From positions 2,666,001 to 2,730,000 of the forward strand of contig NZ_CP134053.1 in the NCBI RefSeq assembly GCF_031583065.1: a stretch of DNA of 64,000 nucleotides, given 5' to 3'. Origin of the DNA: Streptomyces sp. CGMCC 4.7035 (GTDB lineage: Bacteria > Actinomycetota > Actinomycetes > Streptomycetales > Streptomycetaceae). Of the stretch, positions 34,248 to 45,232 are shown piece after piece. A program made the position numbers and the translations under genes. The notes beneath the pieces were generated by a model. The model was not told the origin of the DNA. It worked only from the letters and a program-made list of their open reading frames with translations, and did not search any database. Position 1 is the stretch's first letter; each line of letters begins with the position of its first letter.

Positions 34248-34670
34248 ATGCTCCAAGACAACGGCATGCGCGCACTGGACCGGCAGGAGTGCCTACGCCT
34301 GCTGGCCAAGGTGCCGGTCGGCCGCGTCGTGTACACCCGTCAGGCGCTCCCCGCCGTACTCCCCGTCAACTTCTCCCTCGACGCGGACTCCTCCGTCGTG
34401 CTGCACACCTCCGCGGCCTCCGGCCTCGTGCACGCCATCGACGGCGTCGTGGTCTCCTTCGAGGCGGACGAGTTCCATGCCCCGACCGAGTCCGGCTGGA
34501 GCGTGGTTGTCACCGGCCGGGCCCACGTGGTGACCGACCCGGTCGAGAACGAGCGCCTGCGGCGCACCGGACCCCGATCCTGGATGCGTGTAGGGGACGG
34601 AGTCTTCGTACGGATCGAGTCCGAGATGGTCACGGGGCGGGAACTCGCGGGCACATGCGGCAGCGACTGA
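34248..34670 (+). CDS. Pyridoxamine 5'-phosphate oxidase-family protein
   Basis: A 140-residue split-barrel flavoprotein-like protein (LDRQECLRLLAKVPVGRVVYTRQALPAVLPVNF, in parts; WSVVVTGRAHVVTDP). In mycobacteria and streptomycetes this subfamily commonly lies in DosR-type regulons. The substrate and whether it binds FMN or F420 are unknown. Start ATG 34248. It is convergent with the Acg-like gene 13 bases away. Confidence 0.85.
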   Translation: MLQDNGMRALDRQECLRLLAKVPVGRVVYTRQALPAVLPVNFSLDADSSVVLHTSAASGLVHAIDGVVVSFEADEFHAPTESGWSVVVTGRAHVVTDPVENERLRRTGPRSWMRVGDGVFVRIESEMVTGRELAGTCGSD

Positions 34671-34683
34671 ACGGGCCCGCGCA

Positions 34684-35712
34684 TCAGTCCGCCCGCTCGC
34701 CGCGCGCGCCGGGTGCCGTCGGTTCCCGACCGGCGGTCGAACGGGCCGTGAGGTGAGCGGACGCACGCGGTGTGCGTCCGCCGTCAGGGCCGTATCCGAA
34801 ACGGATCAGCAGCTGGGGGTAGTACCGCTGCCTGGCTCCGCCCATGGCCGTCCTCAGGTCCGGCCACTCCATGGCCTGGTGCAGCATCGACGTACGCACC
34901 CCGTGCCGGGTGGCCACCAGCAGTGCGTGCTCCATCGCCTGACCCGCCCGCAGCCAGTCCTCCTGCCGGTCGCGCACGGTCCACACCAGGGCGACCTGCG
35001 CGTGACGTTCGAAGCGCAGGGCGGGCAGGCGCAGGCCGGGCAGCGGGCCGGTGAAGTCCCGTACCGGCATCTGTCCGGCCGCCTCCCGGGGGCCCAGGGC
35101 GGTGACCGGGATTCCGTAGGGGGCGGGGGCCTGCGGGGCGGTGATCCATGTGCGGGCCTCGGCGGTACGGGCCGGGTGGGCGGCGTTGCGCGCCTCGGCC
35201 GCGGCGGTCAGACGCAGCAGACGACGGGTCCCGACGATGCCGGGGACGTCCAGGTGCGCGCCCTCGGCCCGCGCGGCAGTGATCATCTCCGTCACGATGT
35301 GCTCCGGAACCGGACGTCCGGTGAAGGGCATGCGGCTGGTGTGGCGCCGCTCGACGGCCTCGTACAGGTCACGGTACGACGGCTGCCCGTCCGGCCCGGG
35401 CCCGGTCAGGCGCACGGTGGCCAGCAGGTCGGGATCGCCCGGTTCGGGGAGCAGCCGTACGACGGGGTTCCAGCCCAGATGCGCCGCGGCCACGCGGAGG
35501 TTGAAGACGGCGGCGCCCACGGACAGGTGCAGGGCGCGTCGTTCCGGGTCGGCCAGCGCCAGCGGCCGCCCGCGGTCGGCGTGGACCTCGATCGACCGGG
35601 TGTCCGGGGCCATGCCGAACCGCCAGGGCTGCGTGTTGTGGATCGACGGCGCCGCCACGGCCGCTGACAGCAAGGTCTCCAGGGCAGCCCCGTCGACTTC
35701 CGGTGTCTGCAT
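34684..35712 (-). CDS. Acg-family FMN-binding nitroreductase-like protein
   Basis: A 342-residue protein with a tandem, degenerate nitroreductase fold (APSIHNTQPWRFGM, ERRHTSRMPFTGRPVP, DWLRAGQAMEHALLVATRHG). This matches mycobacterial Acg (Rv2032), a DosR-regulon member thought to sequester FMN rather than reduce nitro compounds. ATG 35712 was chosen because homology starts at the TPEVDGAALETLL segment and a ribosome-like GGAGCGGTG precedes it; upstream frame to 35844 is not conserved in character. It supports a hypoxia/dormancy role for this neighbourhood. Confidence 0.87.
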   Translation of the reverse strand: MQTPEVDGAALETLLSAAVAAPSIHNTQPWRFGMAPDTRSIEVHADRGRPLALADPERRALHLSVGAAVFNLRVAAAHLGWNPVVRLLPEPGDPDLLATVRLTGPGPDGQPSYRDLYEAVERRHTSRMPFTGRPVPEHIVTEMITAARAEGAHLDVPGIVGTRRLLRLTAAAEARNAAHPARTAEARTWITAPQAPAPYGIPVTALGPREAAGQMPVRDFTGPLPGLRLPALRFERHAQVALVWTVRDRQEDWLRAGQAMEHALLVATRHGVRTSMLHQAMEWPDLRTAMGGARQRYYPQLLIRFGYGPDGGRTPRASAHLTARSTAGREPTAPGARGERAD

Positions 35713-35862
35713 CACCGCTCCTTCATCGTGCTCCCTCGTCCAGCCCACCTTCCGCCGTCCCCCCGGTCCGGGGCGAGGGCTGAGTGGTCCATCCGAAGGG
35801 CCCGAAGCCGGGGTCCGACGGGCTTGCCGAACGCGGCCGCGCACGCCGCAACGACCGGAACG

Positions 35863-37149
35863 TCACGGCCGGCTGGGCTCCGCGACGACAGGGGGCCCGG
35901 CGGCGCCGCCCGTCGCGCTCGACGCATGCGCAGGGAGGCGACGCAGGGAAGGGACGCACAGCAGTGCCAGCGCGGCGGGAACCGCGACGAGCGTCATCGC
36001 GTACAGAGTGGGCCGCACACCGAGGAACGCGGACACCGGCCCGGCCAGGGCCAGACCGAGAGGCATGAGTCCTTCCGTCAGCAGGTGGTCGTAGGAGCTC
36101 ACACGGGACAGGGCACCTTCGGGCACGTGGGTCTGCAGGGCGGTCTCCCAGAGAACGAAGCAGAGGGAGACGGCCACGCCGGTGACCGCTTCGAGTGCCG
36201 CGATGAGGACGAGCGGTGCGCCGGAGCCGATGATCAGCGCCTGGCAGGAGGCCACGGCGAGCGCGGCGGCCGCCACTGCCATGGGCCGCGCGATCTTGAT
36301 CCGGTATGCGCACACGTCTCCCACGATGGAGCCGATGCCGAAGGCCGCGACCACCACCGACCAGCTTGCCGCACCGCCCCAGGCGTGTTCGGCCAGGACA
36401 GGTCCCAGCACGAACACCGATGGCAGCATGACCACGTGGTACACCGCTATGGCGGCCATGCCCGCCCAGACCCACGTCCGGGAACGCACCTGTGCCCAAC
36501 CCGCGCGCAGTTCCCCCAGGAACGCGCCACCGGTGACGACCTGAGCCGGCTCGGGCGTAGTGTCGCGGACGGTCAGCCGGGACAGGAACGCGGCACTGAC
36601 GGCGAAGGTCACGGCGTCCAGGGCCAGGGCGCCACCCGGACCGGCCACCGCCACCAGGCCACCCGCCAGGGCGGGCCCCACCACCAGCCCGGACGACTGG
36701 ACGAACCCTCGCAGGGCGTTCGCCTCCCGCAGCCGTTCGGGCGGGACGACCAGCGGTATCAGCCCGGTCGAAGCAGGCATGAAGAACGCGTCCGCGGTGC
36801 CGAACAGCACCATCAGCACGACGAGATACGGAACCTCGCACGCACCGGTCAGCAGCAGTACGGAAAGGATTCCCTGAGCGGCGAACCGCACCAGATCGGA
36901 GACGAGCATGATGCGGTGCCGCCGGAAACGGTCCGCCAGGACCCCGCCCACCAGGGTGAAGAGCAGCATGGGCAGCAGCCCCGCGGCCGCCACCAGCCCG
37001 ACGTCGGAAGCGGACCCGCCGATCGAGAGCACCGCGAAGGGCAGCGCCACGAACGACACACGATCGCCCAGCACGGACAGGGACTGCCCGACGAACAGGC
37101 GGGCGAACTGCGGCTCATCGCGCAGCACGGCAGGGATCAAGGGTTTCAC
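35863..37149 (-). CDS. MFS transporter (exporter type)
   Basis: A 428-residue 12-helix major facilitator of the MFS_3/enterobactin-exporter-like type. The signature loop 2-3 sequence is GGVLADRFRRHRIMLVSDLVRF, followed by GTADAFFMPASTGLIPLVVPPERL. The large C-terminal half has the usual six helices. Likely a drug or small-molecule efflux pump; substrate unknown. GTG 37149 starts the protein; no strong ribosome site is visible. It precedes no obvious operon partner, though the downstream Acg-like gene is on the same strand 150 bases on. Confidence 0.88.
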   Translation of the reverse strand: MKPLIPAVLRDEPQFARLFVGQSLSVLGDRVSFVALPFAVLSIGGSASDVGLVAAAGLLPMLLFTLVGGVLADRFRRHRIMLVSDLVRFAAQGILSVLLLTGACEVPYLVVLMVLFGTADAFFMPASTGLIPLVVPPERLREANALRGFVQSSGLVVGPALAGGLVAVAGPGGALALDAVTFAVSAAFLSRLTVRDTTPEPAQVVTGGAFLGELRAGWAQVRSRTWVWAGMAAIAVYHVVMLPSVFVLGPVLAEHAWGGAASWSVVVAAFGIGSIVGDVCAYRIKIARPMAVAAAALAVASCQALIIGSGAPLVLIAALEAVTGVAVSLCFVLWETALQTHVPEGALSRVSSYDHLLTEGLMPLGLALAGPVSAFLGVRPTLYAMTLVAVPAALALLCVPSLRRLPAHASSATGGAAGPPVVAEPSRP

Positions 37150-37259
37150 GCGATGACCGAATCAGTGACGAAGGACAGGGTGTGCAGCGCTCCATCCTAG
37201 GGAGGACGCCCCTGCCGGTCGCCTGAATTTCCCTCCAGCCGCAGTACCCGACGCCCTGC

Positions 37260-38471
37260 TCACCCCGTCAGCTGCCGGACGGCCTCAAGGGCCCGGCCCG
37301 TGCCGTCCTCGGCCGCCATGTGCCGTGCGGCGGTCGCGGCGGCGCGTGCGTATGCCTGCTGCCGCACGACGCGGTCCAGCGCGTCGGCGAGCCGCTCGGC
37401 GGTGAGGGAGCGGAAGGGGATCGGGTCGGTGGCGGCGCCGAGTGCGGCGAGTCGTCCCGCCCAGAACGGCTGGTCCGCTGCCACGGGTACGGTCACCGCG
37501 GGCACACCGGCGCGCAGGGCGGCCGCCGTGGTGCCCGCCCCCGCGTGGTGGACCACCGCGGCCAGGCGTGGGAACAGCAGGGCGTGCGGTACGTCCCCGA
37601 TGGTCAGGATGTCGTCGCCGTCGGCCGTGAGCCCGGCACTGCCGGACTGGAGAATCCCGCGCAGCCCGGCACGCCGCAGCGCTCGTACGGCGATCTCGCT
37701 CAACCGGTCCCCGTCTCCGGCCGCCATGCTGCCGAAGCCGATGAGCACGGGCCGCGGCCCGGCCTGAAGGAAGTCCTCCAGGTGCGCGGGCAGCCGCTCG
37801 GCCGGGTCGAGGTGGGGCCACCAGGTACCCACGACCTCCAGGCCGGGACGCCAGTCGGACGGGCGTGGCACCAGCGCCGTGCTGAAGCCGTGCAGGACGG
37901 GCCAGTTCGCCCGTTCCCGCCGTCGGCGCATCGCGGAGGCGGAGAGCGCGGGCAGCCGCAGACGGCGGCGCAGCTCCGCGACCGCCTGCTCGTAGACACG
38001 GTCGGCCATGCGGAGGGCGAAGCGCCCGGCCGCGCGGTTGCCGAGGCGGCCGAGCGAGCGGGAGCCCGTCACCACGGGCGGGAAGTCGCCGGTGGGCGCG
38101 GTGGGCTGGAGGTACACGCCCAGGCTCGGCGTGCCCGTGGCCTCGGTGAGATGCCAGCCGAGCTGGGCGGTGGTGGGCGACAGCAGGAGCAGATCCGTGC
38201 CGTCGGCCACCGCGTCGGCGAACCCCTGGCCCAGCTCGGTGACGAACGCGGTGGCGGCGCGCATCAATTCACGTTTGCCTGCCACGCTGCCGCGCCCCTG
38301 TGCGTCGGCGGGCAGACCGCGGAACTCCAGCCCGGCGTCGCGCACGAGGGGCGCGAAGGCGTCCGTGGTGGCGAGGGCGACGTCGTACCCGGCCCGGCGC
38401 AGTGCGGCGCCCAGGCCGGTGTAGGGCGCGACGTCGCCGCGCGATCCGGCCGCGGCGATCAGGATCCTCAT
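37260..38471 (-). CDS. UGT/macrolide-type glycosyltransferase (GT1)
   Basis: A 403-residue GT-B glycosyltransferase. The N-terminal acceptor domain begins MRILIAAAGSRGDVAPYTGL; the C-terminal donor domain carries the signature VVHHAGAGTTAAALRAGVPAV and ADQPFWAGRLAALGA, preceded by LIGFGSMAAGD. Such enzymes add sugars from nucleotide donors to macrolides, sterols or other hydrophobic acceptors, often for resistance. GAGGAGG lies just before ATG 38471, which overlaps the TipA-like stop by four bases (ATGA). The pair is translationally coupled, suggesting drug-induced glycosylation. Confidence 0.9.
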   Translation of the reverse strand: MRILIAAAGSRGDVAPYTGLGAALRRAGYDVALATTDAFAPLVRDAGLEFRGLPADAQGRGSVAGKRELMRAATAFVTELGQGFADAVADGTDLLLLSPTTAQLGWHLTEATGTPSLGVYLQPTAPTGDFPPVVTGSRSLGRLGNRAAGRFALRMADRVYEQAVAELRRRLRLPALSASAMRRRRERANWPVLHGFSTALVPRPSDWRPGLEVVGTWWPHLDPAERLPAHLEDFLQAGPRPVLIGFGSMAAGDGDRLSEIAVRALRRAGLRGILQSGSAGLTADGDDILTIGDVPHALLFPRLAAVVHHAGAGTTAAALRAGVPAVTVPVAADQPFWAGRLAALGAATDPIPFRSLTAERLADALDRVVRQQAYARAAATAARHMAAEDGTGRALEAVRQLTG

Positions 38472-39268
38472 CGGACCTCCTCGCAGTCGGCACGGCCGCC
38501 CGCGTGGCGGGCCGCGTTGGCGTGGACGGCCTTGCACGTATAGGCGGCCAGGCCCGGGCGTTGCTGCGACGGCGGCACGACCAGGGCGAAGGCGCGTGCG
38601 TCGGCGACGAAGTCGTCCGCGATGCGCCGGTGCATGGCGGACGGGCAGGAGGTGAACCAGCGCGATATGTGCAGGCGGTGCTCCTCGGCGAGGTCCATGG
38701 CCCGCTGGCCGTCACTCGGCTCCCCGTCGTCGAAGGCCGCGAGCAGCTCCGCGCGCCAGGCGGCGGCCTCGCCCATGAGCTGCCGCCAGTCCTCCTTGGT
38801 GTGCGCGGCCGCGCGCGCCATCGCCTCGCGCTGTCCCTCCGAGTGCGCCCACTTCAGCTCTGCCTGGGTGGCGTAGCTCAGGTCGAAGGTGATCTCACCG
38901 AAGACCTCGAAGCGTTCCTGAGGAGTCAGGGACACCCCGGTCTGCTGGACCTCGATGGCCCGTTCCGCCACCTCGGCGAGCTGCTGGAGCCTGGCGATCT
39001 CCTCACTCAACTGCCGCTGGCGGGCCCGCAGCTGCTCCAGTGCGTTCGCCTGCGGATCCTTGAGGATCGCGGCGATGTCGTCCAGGGAGAAGCCGAGCTC
39101 GCGGTAGAAGAGGATCTGCTGGAGACGGCCCAGGTCGGCGTCGTTGTAGAGCCGGTAGCCGGCGTGGCTGCGGCCGCTGGGTGAGAGCAGCCCGGCCTTG
39201 TCGTAGTGATGCAGCGTACGCACCGTCACGCCGGCAAAAGCCGAGACCTGCCCCACGGAGTAGCTCAT
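38468..39268 (-). CDS. TipA-like MerR regulator with antibiotic-binding domain
   Basis: A 266-residue regulator: MerR winged HTH (SVGQVSAFAGVTVRTLHHYDKAG, in parts), a coiled coil at about 78-112 (EQLRARQRQLSEEIARLQQLAEVAERA, in parts) and a TipAS-type domain (WRQLMGEAAAWRAELLAAF, HRLHISRWFTSCPSAMHR). TipAS in S. lividans binds thiopeptides through a cysteine; two cysteines (in TSCPS and YTCKA) are in the right general region, but the exact equivalence cannot be judged. Start ATG 39268. A palindrome in the upstream spacer suggests autoactivation. It drives an operon with a glycosyltransferase. Confidence 0.88.
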   Translation of the reverse strand: MSYSVGQVSAFAGVTVRTLHHYDKAGLLSPSGRSHAGYRLYNDADLGRLQQILFYRELGFSLDDIAAILKDPQANALEQLRARQRQLSEEIARLQQLAEVAERAIEVQQTGVSLTPQERFEVFGEITFDLSYATQAELKWAHSEGQREAMARAAAHTKEDWRQLMGEAAAWRAELLAAFDDGEPSDGQRAMDLAEEHRLHISRWFTSCPSAMHRRIADDFVADARAFALVVPPSQQRPGLAAYTCKAVHANAARHAGGRADCEEVR

Positions 39269-39301
39269 GAACCTGCCCTTTCGTCGGCCCACAGCTTCAA
39301 G

Positions 39302-39323
39302 CCTTACGTAAGGGGAGGGTCAA
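39302..39323 (-). promoter_or_regulatory. Candidate MerR-type operator/promoter of the TipA-like gene
   Basis: CCTTACGTAAGG (39302-39313) is a perfect 12-bp palindrome lying directly downstream (on this strand) of TTGACC (39318-39323), as expected for a MerR operator in an overlong promoter spacer. The -10 is weak (GAAGCT or TTGAAG), as in activator-dependent promoters. Confidence 0.6.
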
Positions 39324-39368
39324 CTCGGCTTCGCGGGCTGCGCGAGGTGGCTCGTGACAGCGCTCACG

Positions 39369-39412
39369 GGTGCGCCGCGGGTGACGCCAGGAGGCGCCCA
39401 CCGCGGCGCACC
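39369..39412. terminator. Long hairpin downstream of the aminopeptidase gene
   Basis: GGTGCGCCGCGG pairs perfectly with CCGCGGCGCACC (12 bp, 20-base loop), ten bases beyond the M1 peptidase stop. Confidence 0.75.
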
Positions 39413-39421
39413 GGTGCCGGG

Positions 39422-41281
39422 TCAGCCTTCGATGCGGTGAGTGGTCCAGAACGAGGTCAGGTCCGTGGTCGTGGCGGCCTGGGCGGCCGCCTTGAACTCG
39501 GCCGTGGTCGAGACGCCGTACCAGTGAGCGGTGGCGTAGTCCTTCAGCAACTTGGCCATGGCCGTGTCACCGAGGACGCGTCGCAGATCGTGCAGCGCGC
39601 ACTTGCCGTAGCCGTAGACGACGGTGGAGTACCGGGAGGAGTGGGCGTCCCAGTAGGCCATCGAGTTGGTGATCTTCTCGGCCGACGACGCCCAGGAGAC
39701 GCTGCTCCAGCAGTTGGTGCCCGTCTTGTTCAGGGCCAGGTCGGTGGCGTAGTCGGTGAACGCCTCATCGAGCCAGGGGCTGTTGTACTCGTCGTCGCCG
39801 ACGATTCCGTACCACCACTGGTGGCCGATCTCGTGGGTGAGGGCCGTGGTACTGACCAGGTCGAGGACGAAGCCCGGGTACTCCATGCCGCCGAACCAGA
39901 AGTTGTTGTCGAGCACCGCGTCCAGCTCGCCGTACGGGTAGGCGCCGAACCGTGACGCGTGGGCGTCCACGGCGGTCTTGGCGGTGGTGAGCATCGACTG
40001 TGCGTTGGCGGAGCTGATGCCCGAGACGGAGTAGACGTTGATCGGGGTGCCGGCGGTCGAGGTGCCGGAGATCTTGGTGAAGGGACCGGCCGCCCAGGCG
40101 AAGTCACGCACCTTGGAGGCGGTGGCCGTGGTGATCGTGCGTCCGCTGGAGCCGGGGGTGTCGACCGAGGTGCCGGTGGCCGGCACCAGCAGGGTGCTGG
40201 GATGGTCGAGGGTCACCTTGAAGTCGGCGGCCAGGGAGTAGAACGACTCGCCGTTGTTGGTGTACGGGTCCAGGTGCCAGCCCGCCCCGTCCTTGACCGC
40301 GAGAACGGGCAGGGCGTTGCCGATGAAGCTGTAGGCCCCGTCGTAGCCGAACCGGTCGGCGCCGCTCGGGACGGTGATGCCCAGGTCGAAGCCGATCGTG
40401 GCGGTCTGCCCCTGGGCGAGGGGCGTCGGCAGGTCGATGTGGAGGGCGGTGCAGGCGACGGACAGGGCACCGGCTGTCCCGCCGGTGACGTTGCTGACCG
40501 TGATCGGCGGGGCGGAGCAGGTGCCGTGGTAGTTGTCCCACAGCCGCAGATACACCTCGCTGAGCGCGGTGGAGGAGGCGTTGGTGAAGGCCACGCTCTC
40601 GTGGCCGGTCCAGACGGTGCCGCTCGTGTTGCCGCTCAGGCTGACGGTGTACGAGGGTGCGGCCGGGGTGCGGGTGGAGTCCGCCGGCGGGGTCGTGCCG
40701 CCCGAGGTGTCGAGGGCGACGTCGTCGACGACGAAACTCGTCTGGAGGCTGGAGTCCTCGGTACCGGTGAAGGCGACGGTCACGGTCTGGCCCGCGAACG
40801 CCGAGACGTCGAACGACTTCTGCGCGTACCCGGTGTTCTTGTCGAGGTTCGAGTACGTCGCCAGCGTCGTACTGCCGATCTTCGCCGTCAGCTTGTCGTA
40901 CGCGGTGGACGAGGTCGTCTCGGCGGTGTCGATGTGCAGCCAGAAGGTGAGGGTGGCGCTGCTGCACCCGGTGGGGATCGTGACGGACTGCGAGAGGGTG
41001 TCGGTGTGCGTGCTGCCGACACCGTCCAGCCAGGCGAAGCTGGTGCCGCCGTGGGCGGTCTGCCCCGAGCGGCTGGTGATCACGGTGGTCGCGGACTGGC
41101 TCCAGGGTGAAGTCCCGCTCTCGAAGCCGCCATTGGTGACCACTTGGGCCGGGGTGCAGGCGGCGGCCACGGGAGCCGCGTCCGGCGCGGCTGCCGCGGC
41201 GGCGACGGGGAGGGAGAAGGCAGCCGTCGCCGCGACGGCGAGTGCGCTCGCGGCGAGGGCGTTGCGGGGGGTTGGTCTCAC
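39422..41281 (-). CDS. Secreted M1-family aminopeptidase
   Basis: A 619-residue exported zinc metallopeptidase. A Sec signal peptide ends after an Ala-rich stretch at about 33. Residues about 40-195 form a jelly-roll, carbohydrate-binding-like domain (NGGFESGTSPW, LTFWLHIDTAE, FVVDDVALDTSG). The M1 domain follows, with substrate motif GGMEYPGFV and the catalytic site H483-E484-x2-H487-x18-E506 (HEIGHQWW then LDEAFTDYATD). It should trim N-terminal residues from extracellular peptides. GTG 41281 is preceded by AAAGGAG. The gene is divergent from the UvrA-like gene; 41282-41671 holds no other gene. The protein is shorter than Streptomyces PepN and lacks its C-terminal helical domain. Confidence 0.9.
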   Translation of the reverse strand: MRPTPRNALAASALAVAATAAFSLPVAAAAAAPDAAPVAAACTPAQVVTNGGFESGTSPWSQSATTVITSRSGQTAHGGTSFAWLDGVGSTHTDTLSQSVTIPTGCSSATLTFWLHIDTAETTSSTAYDKLTAKIGSTTLATYSNLDKNTGYAQKSFDVSAFAGQTVTVAFTGTEDSSLQTSFVVDDVALDTSGGTTPPADSTRTPAAPSYTVSLSGNTSGTVWTGHESVAFTNASSTALSEVYLRLWDNYHGTCSAPPITVSNVTGGTAGALSVACTALHIDLPTPLAQGQTATIGFDLGITVPSGADRFGYDGAYSFIGNALPVLAVKDGAGWHLDPYTNNGESFYSLAADFKVTLDHPSTLLVPATGTSVDTPGSSGRTITTATASKVRDFAWAAGPFTKISGTSTAGTPINVYSVSGISSANAQSMLTTAKTAVDAHASRFGAYPYGELDAVLDNNFWFGGMEYPGFVLDLVSTTALTHEIGHQWWYGIVGDDEYNSPWLDEAFTDYATDLALNKTGTNCWSSVSWASSAEKITNSMAYWDAHSSRYSTVVYGYGKCALHDLRRVLGDTAMAKLLKDYATAHWYGVSTTAEFKAAAQAATTTDLTSFWTTHRIEG

Positions 41282-41671
41282 ACGAAACTCCTTTGCGGCG
41301 GCCGGGTTCCGGCCTGCTCGGTGGCCGCCGGGCCGGCATGGGTGTGCCGGAGGCGGGCCGTGGCGTCGCGTATCGGTTGTGTGATCGTTGGGGAGAGATG
41401 TCCGCCGCGTCCGCCCGGAGACGGGGCGACGGCTGCCGGAAAGCCTGACAGATTTGACAAGGGCATGCCATCAAGTTGGGTAAAAGTGGTCCCGCTCCCG
41501 CTGCGGGCCAGGTGACCGGACCGATCAGGAATCGAGAAGCGCCGGCGGCCGAGCCGCACCTAGCCTGACAGTCATGGAGATCAGCCCCATGCCCACCGGA
41601 GCCACCCGTGTGGCCGACCGGTCCTACCGTGGGGTGCTGCGCAACCGGCCCGCCCGAGAGATGGAGACACG

Positions 41672-44062
<2,391 letters not shown>

Positions 44063-44232
44063 CCGGGGCCGTCGGGGACACCGTGGGACGGAGGAGGATG
44101 CCGGCACTACCCGGCATCACCGAGTGCATCGCTTCGATCCGGTGCCGGGGCGCCCCGCTCGAGGTGTGCGGGGCCGCCCTTCGGGAATGACGTTTCCTTC
44201 GGCTGCTTGTGGTGCAGGCGGCCGGCCATCGT

Positions 44233-45123
44233 CTATCGGCTCTTGCGCTGATGGCGTCGGATCACCAGGGCGAGTACGCAGGCGGCCAGGGCCGTGGCTG
44301 CGGCGGCTGCGGCGTAGAGGGGTGCGCGAGATCTGGCGGCCTTCTCCTTGGCAAGCGTCACGGTTGCCGTACTGGTCCGCTCCACTGTGCCGCTCCGCAG
44401 CGTCAGCTTGGCTTTCCAAGGACCGTCGGGCAGGCGTGGATCGAGGGGAACGGTGACGATGCCCGTTCCGTGCGGGGCGAGTGTGATACCGGAGGCCGCT
44501 CGGAACGGGCCCGCGCTGACGCCGCCGGGGCCGTCACGAAGGTCGAGTGTCCCGTTCAGATCCACCGCTCGCCTGCCCGGGTTGCGGACGGCCGCGACAA
44601 GGCTGGGGCGGCCTTGTTTGTCACGCGTGCCTTTCATCTTCTCGATCTCGAAGTCCGAGAGGGGCTCTCCGCCGGGCCCGATGTCCAGGTAGATCCGCAC
44701 CCCCACGCGGTTGATGCTGCCGATGTTGTGGGTGGCGTCCGCCGCCGCGCCGCTTTCGGCCCATACGACGGCGTAGCGCTCTCCGGCCTGTGCGGTCCGC
44801 GGCACCTTGATCGTGATTTTGGCCTTGGATTTCGAGTGCGGTTTCAGGACGGCGATGGCTGGTTTGACGCTGATCCACCCGGTCAGTTCGTTGGGTGTGC
44901 GCTTCGCGGCGAAGGTGAACCCGTTGTTCTTGATGGAGGCGGCGGCCGGATACAGGTCGATGCGGCGTGCGGCGGACGATTTGTTGGCGATCTCGATGCT
45001 GCGCTTGATCGTCATGCGCGGCTTGAGATGGTCGACGATGTACATCCGTGCCCGTGGGTCGTTCCGCCGCGCCACGGGCGCTTCGAGGAGCCGGATACCG
45101 ATGGATTCCGGCTTCCTGTCCAC
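44233..45123 (-). CDS. DUF916-type (WxL-interacting-like) surface protein, signal peptide frameshifted
   Basis: A 296-residue frame from GTG 45123. The body (MYIVDHLKPRMTIKRSIEIAN, then ERYAVVWAES, NRVGVRIYLDIGPGGEP) matches the N-terminal DUF916 (peptidoglycan-binding) type domain of WxL-interacting proteins, followed by a beta domain and a C-terminal membrane helix (AAAAAATALAACVLALVI) with RRHQRK tail. The expected signal peptide (IALGVLTPAGITSATA) is encoded just upstream in the same frame but has no start. A GTG at 45236, overlapping the preceding gene's stop, reads MNRRLSTGPSL in another frame and ends at 45201. A one-base shift at about 45200 would join them. Third gene of a leftward surface operon. 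Confidence 0.75.
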   Translation of the reverse strand: MDRKPESIGIRLLEAPVARRNDPRARMYIVDHLKPRMTIKRSIEIANKSSAARRIDLYPAAASIKNNGFTFAAKRTPNELTGWISVKPAIAVLKPHSKSKAKITIKVPRTAQAGERYAVVWAESGAAADATHNIGSINRVGVRIYLDIGPGGEPLSDFEIEKMKGTRDKQGRPSLVAAVRNPGRRAVDLNGTLDLRDGPGGVSAGPFRAASGITLAPHGTGIVTVPLDPRLPDGPWKAKLTLRSGTVERTSTATVTLAKEKAARSRAPLYAAAAAATALAACVLALVIRRHQRKSR

Positions 45124-45232
45124 TGCTGTCGCCGAGGTGATGCCGGCCGGAGTGAGGACACCCAGGGCGATCGCCGCCGCGGCAGGAGCCGCGGCGGCGA
45201 TCAGAGTGAAGGGCCGGTGCTGAGGCGACGGT

